Assembly: GCA_009667805.1 (NCBI GenBank)
Contig: CM019069.1
Coordinates: 47,550,201 to 47,614,200, forward strand
DNA: 64,000 bases
Source of the DNA: Leptobrachium leishanense
Taxonomy: Eukaryota > Chordata > Amphibia > Anura > Megophryidae
Direction: 5' to 3'
The translations under genes and the position numbers were made by a program. Position 1 is the stretch's first letter. Each line of letters starts with the position of its first letter. Below, in pieces: positions 22,903 through 35,934 of the stretch. The notes below the pieces were generated by a model. The model was given only the letters and a program-made list of their open reading frames with translations, had not been told where the DNA came from and ran no database searches.

Positions 22903-23804
22903 CAGGGTTATTCAAAGAGCTCCAAATTGCTGGCGAAAGGTAACCGAACGCTGAAATTCAGAGTTTGGTTACCTTTCCTGGGCATTCGCTATTCAGAGAG
23001 CTGACAGTTCGCCAAATGTTGGCGAATTGCCTGCACATACAGTGCCTGTTCGAGGGCAGTGACATCCCCATAGAGAAGCAATGCTTCGCCTATTCAGAGA
23101 ACAAAAAACAGCAGTGAAGAGTTGCCGAAATGCCCTGCCATTCGGTTGCTTCATTCGACAGGTTTATTCAGGCGAATCCCATAGGCTTCAATATTAAAAA
23201 TATTCCCGTTTTAATCCAATATCTAATAAACCATTGATTATAATATTCTAAAGGTAAAAAGTCTCTTTATTTACAGATGTTTTTAGGATCTTTTAAGCAT
23301 TTTTGGGGATTTTTTGCAAAAAATATTTCCGATTTTTTTTTTAAAACCTTTGTTCTTTTTTCTGTAACAGTCCTTTTTATTATCATTCCCTGGACCTCAT
23401 ACGTAAATTTCAGACAGTTTCGCTCTGTAGTTTGCTTGCAAAAGGCACTTCACTTTTCAAACATTCAAGCGTACGGTTTTGTTTTTTTCACTCCATTCGT
23501 CTGCGGTGTCGGGTTTTTCCGGCGGCTTGTTCTGTGCTCTGATCGGTTCCTGCTCTGGTTTCTCCGGCATGTTCTGCGGGGTTAATCCAGAGGTTTTTGC
23601 GGGTTTCGGTGTGCATTCGTCTGGGTTTTGCAGTGAGTGTTCGGCAGGTTTTCGGCGGCTTTTCCCTGCACTACGACAGCCCTGTGGTGCTTGCTGAATA
23701 CACTGCAGGGTAGCCGAAATGGGATCGCCGAATCGCACCAAATTGAAGAGAACGAAAAGTCACCGAACGAGTGGTGACTTTTCGATTCTTTTTGAATAAC
23801 CCTG
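22903..23804. mobile_element. MITE with CAGGGTTATTCAAAGAG termini, copy 1
   Basis: The left end is CAGGGTTATTCAAAGAG and the right end is CTTTTTGAATAACCCTG. It is about 900 bp and colinear with 43,808-44,685, including GGGCAGTGACATCCCCATAG, CAGGTTTATTCAGGCGAATC and TTCGGCAGGTTTTCGGCG. ORFs on both strands do not keep frame between the copies, so I regard it as non-coding. No clear target duplication here. Confidence 0.7.
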
Positions 23805-24859
23805 TAAATTATTTTAATCTTTTAACTTTATCTCATAACAATATTTATGCAAAATTGCTATTTTACATTTTAGTGTTGTAAATTTATTCCACGTTTCATA
23901 TAAACGTTATAATAGTCTTTTGGGTTTTTTTCCCCCCCTCAAGAAAAGTGCTTGGCAACACTAGGGTTAATAATATGGTTATTTTTCTACCACATTTCCT
24001 TTTATAAGCTACATTTTAGTCGAACCATTGGATCGCTACATTTAATTTAAACCTGTTAATTTAACAACAAGTATGAGCTCGTGAAATGAATTGAAGTTGT
24101 ACTGAAAATAGAAGGAGTGGAAATCATCCAACCCTCAGCAGGTAAAGGAGTCGTTTGGGGGAAAAAAAGGTAAAATATGCGCCTACAAAATAAACGGAGA
24201 TGCCTCAAATTCGGATATAAGGCTCATGACAAATATACTTTCATATTCAATTCACTGATCTTATGTATGTTATTGGATCTCTAAGAACTTCAAAGGAAAG
24301 CATCAAGTCAGCCCAAAATCTGCCCCTGAATAGAACATTGTTAGTAGAACTATCATTATGCCAGAGACCTGATATTACTTGGCATGGAGGGTTATCATAC
24401 TGGTATTCTTTAGAAAAAAATTATAAAGGCAATCATTATATCAAACAAAGTTTATTAGGGAGAGACTCGAATATTTACCAGAACACAAACGCTATTTAAG
24501 ACTCGACTAGAATCTAACGTGGAATCCTGAAGATGTTTAGAAACACAATCTCATTGTATCTTCCATGTCTATTAAAAGAAAATTTTTTTTGATGGCAATG
24601 CTTATTTACAGAGAAACTAGCTCGCGGTTTTGGTGTTCTTTCTAAACTGCAAATAAAGAAGAAAAAGGTATATTTAAAAAAAAAAATAATAGAAAAATTT
24701 AAATTATGTAAAAAGATGAAAATTATATGTATAGCTTAAGCTCGTCTGAGCTTGGTGCTCATCGACTCTAGTTTCCGAAAAGTTCAGAAAGTTTGTAATT
24801 TTCTTAGCTTTCCATACACCGCATGGACCCCAAGTCAAAGTATTCACTATCGATTTTAA

Positions 24860-25336
24860 CCCCTTCACTACAAGTGATTTTTTTTTTTAAAAAAAAAAAC
24901 ATTGATCAGAAACCAGTGTTTTTGTAGAATCATTTTAAAATATTTTTTACTTTAAAATGAATTGAGTTTATACTCATTGTATTACTTACTGTAAATAACC
25001 TATTTGGCCAGTAGATGGCGCCATTTGCCAAACTGAGTTAGAGGTTTGAATGGCTGGTCTATTTTCTTCTATTTCTCCCTGCATCGGCTGCTGAAAGCCC
25101 GATATTTCAGAGCTTTGAGCAGCTGATTTTACAGTTTTAGCTCTTTGGGCATTATGCCCACAGGGTTAAAACTTTGGGTGCACCTTCTGCAACCCAAGAG
25201 CTAATGAAATTTGTTTGCAGCAAAAGAATTTCATTTTCTTTTGGGCTGCAGATCAGCATAGCGAGATATCTCGATATCGGGGCTGCTGATGACGCCTTTG
25301 AAGCCAGAGATATCTCGATATCAGTAGTGAAGGACG
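24860..25336. mobile_element. piggyBac-like MITE, CCCCTTCACTAC termini
   Basis: TTAA precedes CCCCTTCACTAC. The right end GTAGTGAAGGACG is followed by TTGA, a one-base-decayed TTAA. The interior has the hairpin GGGCAT-TATGCCC (about 25,147-25,160), and the 18-bp word AGATATCTCGATATC occurs twice near 25,264 and 25,309. An alternative right edge is the TTAA at 25,166. It resembles the elements at 3.1 kb and 46.0 kb. Confidence 0.5.
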
Positions 25337-26183
25337 TTGAACAAATAAAAGGAAATTAATGACAATTTCAGGAACTGTATCTCCTCTTATGTTAAGCACA
25401 TCTCATCACAGCTCTTGCTTGAAGTGGTAGCTAGGTGGCAGCACGGCCACAGAACAATACAGCCATAAGAGTAGAACCCAGTGGAATAAAATGGTTTACT
25501 CTTTGGAAGATAACAGGGTTTCCTCCAAAAAGATGGCATGGCCTTTAACACATCACATGAGTGATTGGCCGCAGTCCAGAGTTTTTTTTCTTAGGAATGT
25601 GAGAATCTCTGGCCACCTTGGTCTCACATTCTTACTGGCTGGACTTTTTTTTTGTGGGACTCTCTAAGGGAACGAGTGTATTGTAACAAGATCCACAGGA
25701 CTATAATATTAACAACAAGATCCAAAACATTGATGATGCAATATTGAGACACTTTGGCAACAGCATGCAGCGTTGTGTCGACATGTGCATAACAGAAAAC
25801 GTGGTGGCCACGTCCAGCACATGCTGTGATGAGATGTACCTCCTCTTATGTTGAGCACATTGCCTGAAACTCTCATTAATTTCCACTCATTCGTTTAAGA
25901 TCTATAATAAAAACGTTGGGTTTGGGTCTATATGAAATAATTCTATATAAGAAATCAAACTGAAGTGAAGAAAACCCCCTAAGCATTCATTACGAAGCCA
26001 AGCTGTACTTTGTTCATGTTCAGCATGGTCATATCGGTCATCTGCTTAAGTTTGCCGTGACTGGTCTTAACCTTGATTTGTATACTTTTTTTTTGCCATG
26101 CTGGGAGATGCACTTAACTTAGCAGTACAACACTGTCCAGCATTCTTATTTTACGAGTTTCTATGTATATTTTGAAATTTTAA

Positions 26184-26886
26184 GGACTCTATTTACATTC
26201 TCTGCGCAAATTCGTAGGCGCGGCGCAATTTTTTTGTGCGCAGCGTTAAACGTTAATGCGTGTATATTAACGCAGATATTACGATCCGAGCGCATTTTTT
26301 CATCTGTCAAAAAATATCGCGCTTAAAAAAGACGCGCAAAACGAGTGCAAATTAGCGCTGTGCGCAGAAATCGGTGGACAGACTGTTTTTTCACGCGATT
26401 CAGCCAATCAGAATTAAGAACCACAATTGTCTCCCGTTCAGTTTTTGCACCTGCCAAAATCAATCTGAGTATATATGCTGCAGCAATAATAAAAACACGC
26501 ACAACTTCTCCATTTTATTGTTTGGGTATGTGTAGAATGTGTAACTATACTGTGCTGTATTTTTTTTTTTTTTCGTGCTGGTGTATTTCATTTCGGCCAG
26601 AACGTTCAGATTTGCCATTACCACCAGCTTTTCAAAGACGTTAAAACGTTGCGCATCGATTGTAATACCAGCCGCGTACCATCGCACAAACGCATTTGTG
26701 CTCACAATGTTACGTATGGGATGCGCGCACGAACGGTCGCTCGCGCATGGTAACTTGCGTTAGACGTTAACGCGCATCGTATGCGTGAACCTCGTAATTT
26801 GACCGTCAGCGTAAAGGGTTTTTCCCCTCGCGGCAATGCGTTTTTGCGCAAGCGCACATTTTTGCGAGAAGAATGTAATAGAGCCC
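26184..26886. mobile_element. CpG-rich Harbinger-like MITE, family A copy 2
   Basis: The left end GGACTCTATTTACATTC matches the reverse complement of the right end (GGGCTCTATTACATTC). It is flanked on both sides by TAA (26,181-26,183 and 26,887-26,889), the 3-bp TWA-type duplication of PIF/Harbinger transposases. The interior is dense in CpG and GCGC and matches the 6.4-kb copy. Confidence 0.65.
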
Positions 26887-27709
26887 TAAGTATATGTAAA
26901 AAAATAAAAATACAAGACCTTGACCAAAACCATAAAAAACACAACTTCGTGCAAGTCGAGATCTTTTTCACTTTGTGTAAATATATACAGATTTTTTTTT
27001 TTACTCTTTTTAGATTTTATGGTTTATTGTAGTAAAAAAAAAAAAAATCTTTGAGAAGATTTTTATATTTCTATTTTAAATAAATAAAATCATATACCTC
27101 CTCATCCAAAATAACAGAGAATAGTAGTCTCTTTGTAAAGAGAGCGGTTGATATGAAGTGATCAAAATAATTGTCTAAGTCTAAAGGACACACAGCAGAC
27201 ATCCTGCCAGAAAATAGAACAGATGGTTGACATGCCGTTGTCCTTACATGTGTAAAGCAATAAATAATATAGTTTCCTAATAAATCTTTAAACTAATGAA
27301 CATGGATTCAACTTGCCAGAAAACATGATGGATACTGGATTACTTTTAGGTGGGCTGCATCCCTTCCCTAAATATTAAATCACCATCCCACCCCCCAGGT
27401 TACCCAGTGACTGACAGGATGTGAAGAAATCCCTGATACAGTCTTTATTGCTTCCATGAGAATGGGAGGAGGAGCACAACGAGGATTATGTTCAGAAGAA
27501 AAACACTGAATAGACCTGACATGAATTAATATATATTTGTGAGGCTTCAAAATTATTTAAACCCAATTGTTAAAAAAAAAAAAAAGAGACTTTAGAAGTA
27601 TTTGAAATCACTAACACGATCCACGTTTCGTATTATTTTGGCCCGTCGAGTCAATGTGACGAGAAAACGTAGAGAAGAACAGAAATGTATGTGAAGAGAG
27701 ATCGTGAGT

Positions 27710-28542
27710 CAGAGGCGTAACTAGAAACATCAGGGCCCAGGTGCAGGAACCATGATGGGGTCCCCCCACCCTAGGCAGTAACAGATTTTGTCCCCCCTCC
27801 CGGCAACATGCATTGGTCCCCTCCAGATCTACAATGTTGACCCCAGACAATCAGTGTCCCATTTTTTCCAGGTCCTCTATGACCTCTTCAGTCCATCCCA
27901 TTTTTTATGTAATGTGCACTATTTGTATCTCACAGAGCTTCACAGCAATAAATCTCCCAGTAATGTGCGGTGTGTATGAATGTATCACAGAGCTCTACAT
28001 TAATAAACTTCACAGTAACATGCACTGTGTATGAAGGTATCACAGGGCTCCACAGCAATAAAACTCACAGTAATGTGCGGTGTGTATGAGCGTATCACAG
28101 AGCTCTACATTAATAAACGTCACAGTAATATGCACTGTGTATGAAGGTATCACCGGGCTCCACAGCAATAAAACTCACAGTAATGTGCAGCGTGTATGAG
28201 CGTATCACAGAGCTTCACAGCAATAAATCTCCCAGTAATGTGCGGTGTGTATGAATGTATCACAGAGCTCTACATTAATAAACCTCACAGTAATGTGCAG
28301 TGTGTATGAGCGTATCACAGAGCTCCACAGCAATAAAACTCATAGCAATATGTGGTGTGTATGAGCGTATCACAGAGCTCCAAAGTAAAACTCACACATA
28401 AGTATAAAATAAATTAAAAAAAGAATTCTATATATAAAATATAGGCAAGCCCCCCAGCCCAGGCAGCCAAGTGTGGGCCCCCCCTGGACTCCAGGGCCCA
28501 GGTGCGGTGGCACCTTCTGCACCCCTGGTAGTTACGCCCCTG
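27710..28542. mobile_element. hAT-like element with CAGRGGCGTAACTA termini
   Basis: The left end is CAGAGGCGTAACTA and the right end TAGTTACGCCCCTG is its complement with one difference. The flanking 8-mers TCGTGAGT and TTGGGAGT agree at 6 of 8 positions, a plausible decayed hAT duplication. Subterminal GGGCCCAGGTGC appears on both sides. The middle holds a 55-bp tandem array. No transposase. Confidence 0.65.
27931..28395 (+). repeat. 55-bp tandem array, eight units
   Basis: Units begin CACAGAGCT or CACAGGGCT at 27,931, 27,986, 28,041, 28,096, 28,151, 28,206, 28,261 and 28,316, and a partial ninth begins at 28,371. Each has AATAAA-like AT-rich and TGTGTATGA blocks. Two unit subtypes (CTACATTAATAAAC and CCACAGCAATAAAA) alternate along part of the array. 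Confidence 0.9.
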
Positions 28543-28561
28543 TTGGGAGTATCAGCTTTAA

Positions 28562-28866
28562 CCTCCCTGGCGGTCTGATTATGACATTATTTTTAATGTC
28601 AAAGAGGTACATTTTCTTGGATATGATTTTTTTAGAATTATTATTTTTTAATCTCCTGCCGGGTCCCGCTCCCCCCCCCCCGTGTTGCGGCGCGCGTAGG
28701 GAAGGGAACCTGGAAGAAGGACGTCGCGATCAGTCAGAGGAGACCGCGGGAGGACATTGAGGAAACGCAGGGACAAGATATGTACCAGCCCGAGTGTGGC
28801 TCGGGGTTACAGTTTTCGGTACTGAAAGTTAACCCCGAGCCACACTCGGGAATACCGCCAGGGAGG
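28562..28866. mobile_element. piggyBac-like MITE, CCTCCCTGGCGGT termini
   Basis: A 305-bp element flanked by TTAA on both sides (28,558-28,561 and 28,867-28,870). Its 13-bp inverted repeats are perfect: CCTCCCTGGCGGT and ACCGCCAGGGAGG. An internal palindrome pairs CCGAGTGTGGCTCGGGGTTA with its complement near 28,791-28,850. It is a textbook TTAA-target non-autonomous element. Confidence 0.85.
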
Positions 28867-29266
28867 TTAATGAAGCAAATAAAATGGTTACTATGCGGCA
28901 CTTCAATGGTTAATTATTTCAACGGCGCCAACATCCACACTAAAAAGCAGCATGGAAGAAAGAGGAGGGGTTTAAAAAATATGAGACTATAATAAAAAAT
29001 GAATTTATTTACTTCCTCACATTTAGGACGAATGATTAATGAAAGAAGAATAAAGAAAAACGTCTGGAACTTTGATAGGGGAAAAAATGCAAGGTTTTCC
29101 ATCATATTCAAGGATCGAGGATGCTCGATAATGATCCTTGGATGAAGCTGAATCATGGGATTTTTTTCCAATAAACCCTGTTCCTGCTTTTGGCATTCCC
29201 GGTCTGATGTGACCGGTTCCTTTTTCTGGTATATGAAGCGTCATGGAGTGAGATCCAAATTAATTA

Positions 29267-29540
29267 AAGGAATCCAGGCTCTCCATATGCAGTGAAACAC
29301 TAGCAGCTTTTGGGCGATATTCCAAAGCTGGTGCTGACTTAACCAGAGCTGTTGTAAACGAACAACTCCATAGGCTATAATGGCTCTGGAAGTTTACAAC
29401 AGCTCTGGTTAAGTTAGCACCAGCTTTGGAATATCGCCCAAAAGCTGCTAGTGTTTCACTATTGGGCGTGTACGGGTCGCACCGTTTCGGCCTTATCTGG
29501 CCATTGTCAAGCCCATACAGAGTGCCTGGATTCCTTTTGG
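29267..29540. mobile_element. Foldback element with about 70-bp inner arms
   Basis: The outer inverted pair is AAAGGAATCCAGGC and GCCTGGATTCCTTT. The inner arms (about 29,294-29,362 and 29,391-29,459) both carry AGTGAAACACTAGCAGCTTT and AACCAGAGCTGTTGTAAAC or their complements, with a loop of about 30 bp. Outside the inner arm lies CACCGTTTCGGCC (stem-GAAACGGTG on the minus strand). Family unknown. Confidence 0.65.
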
Positions 29541-29879
29541 TAATTCGGATATCACTACAGGGATTGGCCCAACTGGATCCATAGGAGCACCCTTCAGGAG
29601 AGGTGTTGCGTCTATCACGGATTTAATCAGTATAGGCGCTGCTGTACCTCGCACTTTGTATTTTGGGCTTTAAAAAACTCCTGGATAGACAGCCTCCAGA
29701 GCTCACTCAATCTCCCTTTATAAAGCAATGCTTGCTCAAAGACGAAGGTGTTGGCAGTGATCATTGATGTATTATTATTTTTTTATGTTCTGTCCGGGAC
29801 CTTAGTGAAAAGACTAAGTGCGTTGACCTTTTCCACCGTTTTAACCATTTACGAAAATGTGTTTGACCTTTATTCATTA

Positions 29880-30130
29880 TGACGGTAAGGAACAAAAACA
29901 AGTTCATGAGAGCACAGAGAACCGACGGCAACATAACTGTGCGACATAACTACGATGTGTCCTTGCTTGGGTCTTATAAGGTTTTAGCCCAATGGTGCTA
30001 TAACAAAAGAACGCGATACCAGATGCACAAGAGGCTACCATCACCCAAAAAGAGAGGCCAGAACCGAAACGCCAAGGAAGTCTCCTCTGCACAAGAGACA
30101 CAGCTTCCCCCTACTATTGCTAGGATAAGG
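29880..30130 (+). repeat. Unclassified fragment related to 38,590-38,790
   Basis: It contains an 84-codon open frame with no known domain. The stretch around CATCACCCAAAAAGAGAGGCC, then GCCAAGGAAGTCTCCTCTGC, resembles TATCACCCGAAAAAGATGGCC and GCCAAGGAAGTAATCTCTGC at 38.7 kb. Two related fragments suggest a dispersed element, possibly from an LTR-retrotransposon leader or gag. Weak. Confidence 0.3.
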
Positions 30131-31047
30131 TAATGACACAGATCAACTTCTTTGCCAGCCATTTGATTTGCGATGTCAAGTGACGTGTACGATTTTGAGG
30201 GAGGATCTTTGCAAAGAGAGCGGGGGGGGGTGGTAGCAGCCGAGTTGAGGAACAGTCAAAAACACTCATGAAACGGGGAAATAATGCTAGGATAGACTTG
30301 GCCGAGGATGTGAACATCAGACAGGTATTTTTACGAAACATATTTTCTAAGCAATTGAAAAATGCTATGACCCATAACCTGTTCCACTGATTATTCGCCT
30401 GCGAAGCCAGAAAATTGGAAGTGAGGTTTTGTTATTCAATATGGGGAGTTTGGAATATGGAATGAAAGTAAATTGTATTCTCCTTGGAGATCCATCAGTT
30501 AAAGTATTACATTGTATCAGTGAAGCAAGCATTCGGTTCAGTATATAGTATCGAGATCTGACACTTAACGATTTTACGGTTATAAAACGTTGGGGGACGA
30601 GGGGAGGGTTTAAAAAACTAGCAGATGACCCAATAACAAAATATGAATTCTCTGACCTTTCTCTGAAAGTGTATAAATAACATTCACTGGCAAAACTATC
30701 CCAAGACAGGAGAGGGATGATACATCGTTTAACATTTACTAAGGGGAAATCAACCAATAGCTAATGAAACAGCCTCCGTTTCCAGCCCCCTGTCTGTAAT
30801 TTAAAAGGCTTCTATGTAGCAGAAAGGTAGTTATTAGATGCAAGGGGAGTTGAAGAGAACACAAAAGAGAGTGTTCCTCCCTCTGTGGTCTGTGAACCAT
30901 TGTAAAAGAACACCCACTGCATTCTGCAAAGGAGACAAGTCACCGTGCATTATCATGCTCCTTTTCATCTCTGATGATGCAAACCACCCTTTCGTAACCA
31001 GAGGAATCCATGACAAACATGGCCCGGAGACATTGGGGAATGATAAT

Positions 31048-31110
31048 TATTATCATCATCATTTATATAGCACCACTGTGCTTCACAATACAAAGTGAGG
31101 ACGTAAAAGT
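31048..31110 (-). mobile_element. Probable L2-like LINE 3' tail
   Basis: TTATCATCATCATTTATATAGCACC followed by a TGTGCTTCACAATACAAAG-like block resembles the L2 tail at 10,740 (TTTATAAAGCGCCAACG, then CACTGTACAATGAG). Only the tail is visible. Confidence 0.4.
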
Positions 31111-32852
31111 AACAAAATGACAAACAATATATTCCAAAACAGAATATGAGAGTTTTAGAGAGCGATCAGGTGAGCCAGAAGTGACAGGAGGACTTTGGAA
31201 GAAGTTATATTTGATGCAGTTGGTTATGGCCAATGTCTTGTCTTGTCATGTTGGCTCATTGAGGGATCAAAGAAATAAAACAAAATATAAAGTGATAAAT
31301 AAAAGCAAACAAAGTAAAATACAAAAAGAATTTAGCGTAAAGAAAAATATTCAATACTAACAGGTGGTCTAAAACTTTGAATATGCTCTGATGTTTTAAC
31401 CACTTTGCTACCAAGCACTTTTATGTTGACAAAAAAATAAAACGTTTATTTCAAACATGGGATGGGAACGTAAGAAATAGAGTAAAATAGGAATTTTGCA
31501 CAGAAATTGTTGTTCTGAGAGTTAAAAAATTAAAATAATGTAAATTTACTCATTTTTAGTTTTTCATGTTGTTCCTTTATCCATTACGGAAATATTGTTG
31601 GAATGAAAAGTTTTGATCTCTAGATAATGTCCTTTATCATACACAATGGTCACACATACAGGCAGAAATGTCCTTAGTGTCAAATACAGTAAATATATTA
31701 AAAATAGATCATAAAAATGGTGAGATCTCCTGTTTACGGGGATTTGCAGAGATCATAATGAGATTATTAGTAAATGCAGCTTCCACAAAATACCAATAGG
31801 TATATGTGCCTGTATATGGAAAGTACAGTAACACCTTGTATCTGTACTGTACAGGGATTTTAAGTCATTAAAACCCTGAATCCTATCGCTGCACAGTAGT
31901 CAGTGACCAGAGCTCTCCATATATTGTGCCCTCTCCCTGGTTATTGTAATGCTGTAGCAAAGGTTTGAAGTTTCTGTTACATTGAGGTTTGTGGCTGTTC
32001 TTGGCAGCCTGTTTTACAGTATTACAGAGGGACAGGAGTGAATTTTTTGACAGTGAATTTCGTTCCCCCACACAGGACACACTAATCCTGCCTTAAAAAG
32101 ATACACGAATAGGGTTTCATGTGCGAATGAATGCTCTTTAATATATTACAATGAAAATCAAGTTAACTCGACTTTGGTAGTGAAAGGGATAAACATTGCT
32201 ACATAATTTGCCAATATTTCATATAGGAAAAAAAGAGGGATATTTGAAATTTAGGGAATGCTATGGTGATTGGGGGTGTGGCTATGCAAATGCAATGCGG
32301 ATGACATTATGTCCTATCGGGCATGTAAATAAAAAATGTAAATATGAACGTAATTCATATGTCACTTTTAAAAATAAAATAGCTTTCAAACATAAATCAG
32401 ACATCCGCTAACATGAGCGTGGAACATCTACTTTTAATTAGAAAAAAAATATTAAGTAGAAACATATTGCTAAGACATGAGACATCCAAAGGCAAGTTGT
32501 ACGGCTTCCTTAACAAGCAGATTTAGGATCCACGGGCAGCACCACGATGTTTCCGCATATGTAGCTCACAAAAAAAAATGAAATAATATTATTTATCCAA
32601 TATCTTTAACCATGTGTGGTGACTGGTGAGCTGACATGTTTAGCTACACTGTTGTTACTACACACCTACACAACCCATTACTATTATTCCCTCATACGCA
32701 GACCAACATGGGTGATTGTAAGAGCAAGCAATTAAATGGTTTCTCGAAAAAAAATTAAAATAGAAGGGAAAATGGATATAGCTTTGTTTAGTAATGATAA
32801 AAATATCGGCACCTACACTAAAGGGACAATGAGAAAAATTGTGTATTATATA

Positions 32853-32931
32853 CAGGGCTCAAAATTTCCACCCGCCCTCTCACCTAAGGAGAGAAATAAT
32901 TTAAGCAGAGCTAGTGGAAATGTGTCCCTTT
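32853..32931. mobile_element. Decayed relative of the CAGGGCTCAAAATTTC MITE
   Basis: The left end CAGGGCTCAAAATTTCCAC matches the element at 564. The right side GCTAGTGGAAATGTGTCCCTTT is a degraded GCGAGTGGAAATTTTGAGCCC. The interior is mostly lost. Confidence 0.5.
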
Positions 32932-32956
32932 GCAACTGAGGAATTTGTCACTGACC

Positions 32957-34813
32957 CAGGGCTGCCATCAGGGGGGTGATAACCTATGATATGTTAAGGG
33001 GCCCAGTGGTTCAAGGGGGCCCTGGCACTTGCCAAACCCTGTGCAGCTTGTCTAAGTGCCACAGATTTAAGAGACAACAGAAAGGTGCTTAATAATGATA
33101 CCCATTTGTCCAGACCGCAGTGAATATATTTATTAGTGATTCTCTGCTGCCTGGACATATGGGTAAGTGTTTATTAATGCTGCCCATGTGTCCAGGCAGC
33201 AGTGAAAGTGTTTATTTATTATACCCATGTGTCCAGGCAGCAGAGAATATATTTATTAGTGATTCACTGCTGCCTGGACCCCTGGGTATCATTAAACACT
33301 TAAACATATTCACTGCTGCCTGGACAAATGTATCCAGGCAGCAGTGAAAGTGTTGATTAATGATACCCATGTGTCCAGGCAGCAGTGAAAGTGTTTATTA
33401 ATAATACCCATGTATCCAGGCAGCAGTGAAGGTGTTTATTAATGATACCCATGTGTCCAGGCAGCAGTGAAAGTGTTTATTAATAATACCCATGTATCCA
33501 GGCAGCAGTGAAAGTGTTTATTAATAATACCCATGTGTCCAGGCAGCAGTGAAGGTGTTTATTAATAATACCCATGTATCCAGGCAGCAGTGAAAGTGTT
33601 GATTAATGATACCCATGTGTCCAGGCAGCAGTGAAGGTGTTTATTAATAATACCCATGTATCCAGGCAGCAGTGAAAGTGTTTATTAATAATACACATGT
33701 ATCCAGGCAGCAGTGAAGGTGTTTATTAATAATACCCATGTATCCAGGCAGCAGTGAAGGTGTTTATTAGTGATACCCATGTGTCCAGGCAGCAGAGAAT
33801 GTGTTTATTAATAATACCCATGTGTCCAGGCAGCAGTGAAAGTGTTTATTAGTGATACCCATGTGTCCAGGCAGCAGTGAATGTGTTTATTAGTGATACC
33901 CATGTGTCCAGGCAGCAGAGAATGTGTTTATTAATAATACCCATGTGTCCAGGCAGCAGTGAAAGTGTTTATTAGTGATACCCATGTGTCCAGGCAGCAG
34001 TGAATGTGTTTATTAATAATACCCATGTATCCAGGCAGCAGTGAAAGTGTTGATTAATGATACCCATGTATCCAGGCAGCAGTGAATGTATTTATTAATA
34101 ATACCCATGTGTTAAGGCAGCAGTGAAAGTGTTTATTAGTGATACCCATGTGTCCAGGCAGCAGTGAAGGTGTTGACTAATGATACCCATGTATCCAGGC
34201 AGCAGTGAAGGTGTTTATTAATGATACCCATGTGTCCAGGCAGCAGTGAAAGTGTTTATTAATAATACCCATGTGTCCAGGCAGCAGTGAATGTGTTTAT
34301 TAATAATACCCATGTGTCCAGGCAGCAGTGAAAGTGTTCATTAGTGATACCTATGTGTCCAGGCAGCAGTGAAGATGTTTATTAATAATACCCATATGTC
34401 CAGGCAGCAGTGAAAGTGTTTAATAGTGATACCCATGTGTCCAGGCAACAGTGAAGGTGTTGATTAATGATACCCATGTATCCAGGCAGCAGTGAATGTG
34501 TTTATTAGTGATACCCATGTATCCAGGCAGCAGTGAAAGTGTTTATTAATAATACCCATGTATCCAGGCAGCAGTGAAAGTGTTTATTAGTGATACCCAT
34601 GTGTCCAGGCAGCAGTGAAAGTGTTTATTAATAATACACATGTATCCAGGCAGCAGTGAAAGTGTTTATTAATAATACCCATGTGTCCAGGCAGCAGTGA
34701 AAGTGTTTATTAGTGATACCCATGTGTCCAGGCAGCAGTGAAAGTGTTTATTAATAATACCCATGTATCGAGGCAGCAGTGAAAGTGTTTATTAATAATA
34801 CCCATGTATCCAG
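32957..34813. mobile_element. hAT-like terminus followed by a 41-bp array
   Basis: CAGGGCTGCCATCAGGGGGG at 32,957 looks like the left terminus of a hAT-type element. About 130 bp later the tandem array starts and runs to 34,813. No matching right terminus is visible after the array, so the element is incomplete or the link is coincidental. Confidence 0.4.
33086..34813 (+). repeat. 41-bp minisatellite, about 40 units
   Basis: The consensus unit contains ATACCCATGTRTCCAGGCAG, CAGTGAARGTG and TTTATTAATA. Period 41 bp is regular from about 33,340. The first 250 bp are irregular and contain inverted units (CTGCTGCCTGGAC). Unit variants (TGTGTCC/TGTATCC, AATAAT/AGTGAT/AATGAT) are interspersed rather than ordered, consistent with unequal exchange. 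Confidence 0.95.
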
Positions 34814-34940
34814 GAGATGGAAGTATAGGAGGAAGATGGAGGATCGCATGTTTCTAGCAGCTTTCTTGGGACATGACTATTTATAAAGATAAATAAAATC
34901 AATTTTGGGGGGGGGATATTTTAACTTTTTATAACTGCTA

Positions 34941-35237
<297 letters not shown>

Positions 35238-35902
35238 TTATCGGTACATGGACAATATAGGGATTTAGACATTTTTCTCTGCGTCCCAAAAGTGTTGCAG
35301 ATCCAATACCAAGGTGTTGGGTAATGGAGTTTACAAAACCAAAGAAGTCTCTTATTCGGACATTGGACTTTATGAATTCCTTTGGATAAGCACTTCAAAT
35401 GATTACGATCCCTTAGAAAAATGTTAAATGATATTTAAATTTTACAATGTTACTCTATATTTTGGATAGTATGGCCTTTACTGCCACCGGCTGTTCTAAA
35501 TTTAAATAGTCCACACGGCCTCGAGTTCCCACTTTTTCCCCAGATTTTTTTATTGTGTTTCCTTCCGGTTATACATTTTAGGTATTGGGATTAGAGGCTC
35601 CCAACAATATTTATTTATTTATTTGCAAAGTATTTTACCAGGAAGGATACATTGAGATTTCTCTCGTTTAGCTGACGTGTGCAGGGATTTCCATTTTTAT
35701 TTTTGATTTATCAGCATTGTGTCAGCTGGCAGTTTGAGCACACTTCAAAAATCACATCACAAACTGCAACTCTTCCACAAACCTCTGTTGTTCAACTCTG
35801 GCAAGTCATAGAACGCTTTCAGAAGGAGGATATATATATACTGTATATATTAACTTTTATGGTAAACGTTTGTAAACATTACTGCATTTAAAAAAAAAAA
35901 AA

Positions 35903-35932
35903 AATTAAATATATATATATATATATATATAT
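35903..35932. repeat. (TA)n microsatellite at the foldback edge
   Basis: Uninterrupted TA repeats immediately left of the foldback element; a matching tract lies at 37,012-37,041 on its right. Confidence 0.9.
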
Positions 35933-35934
35933 AG

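Noticed and set aside
22903..22910. Target duplication for the first CAGGGTTATTCA element
   Set aside because: The flanks (AACATA and TAAATT) do not match, unlike the clear ATACATA at the second copy.
33100..34813. CRISPR array
   Set aside because: Units are contiguous 41-bp repeats without unique spacers, in a eukaryotic intron.
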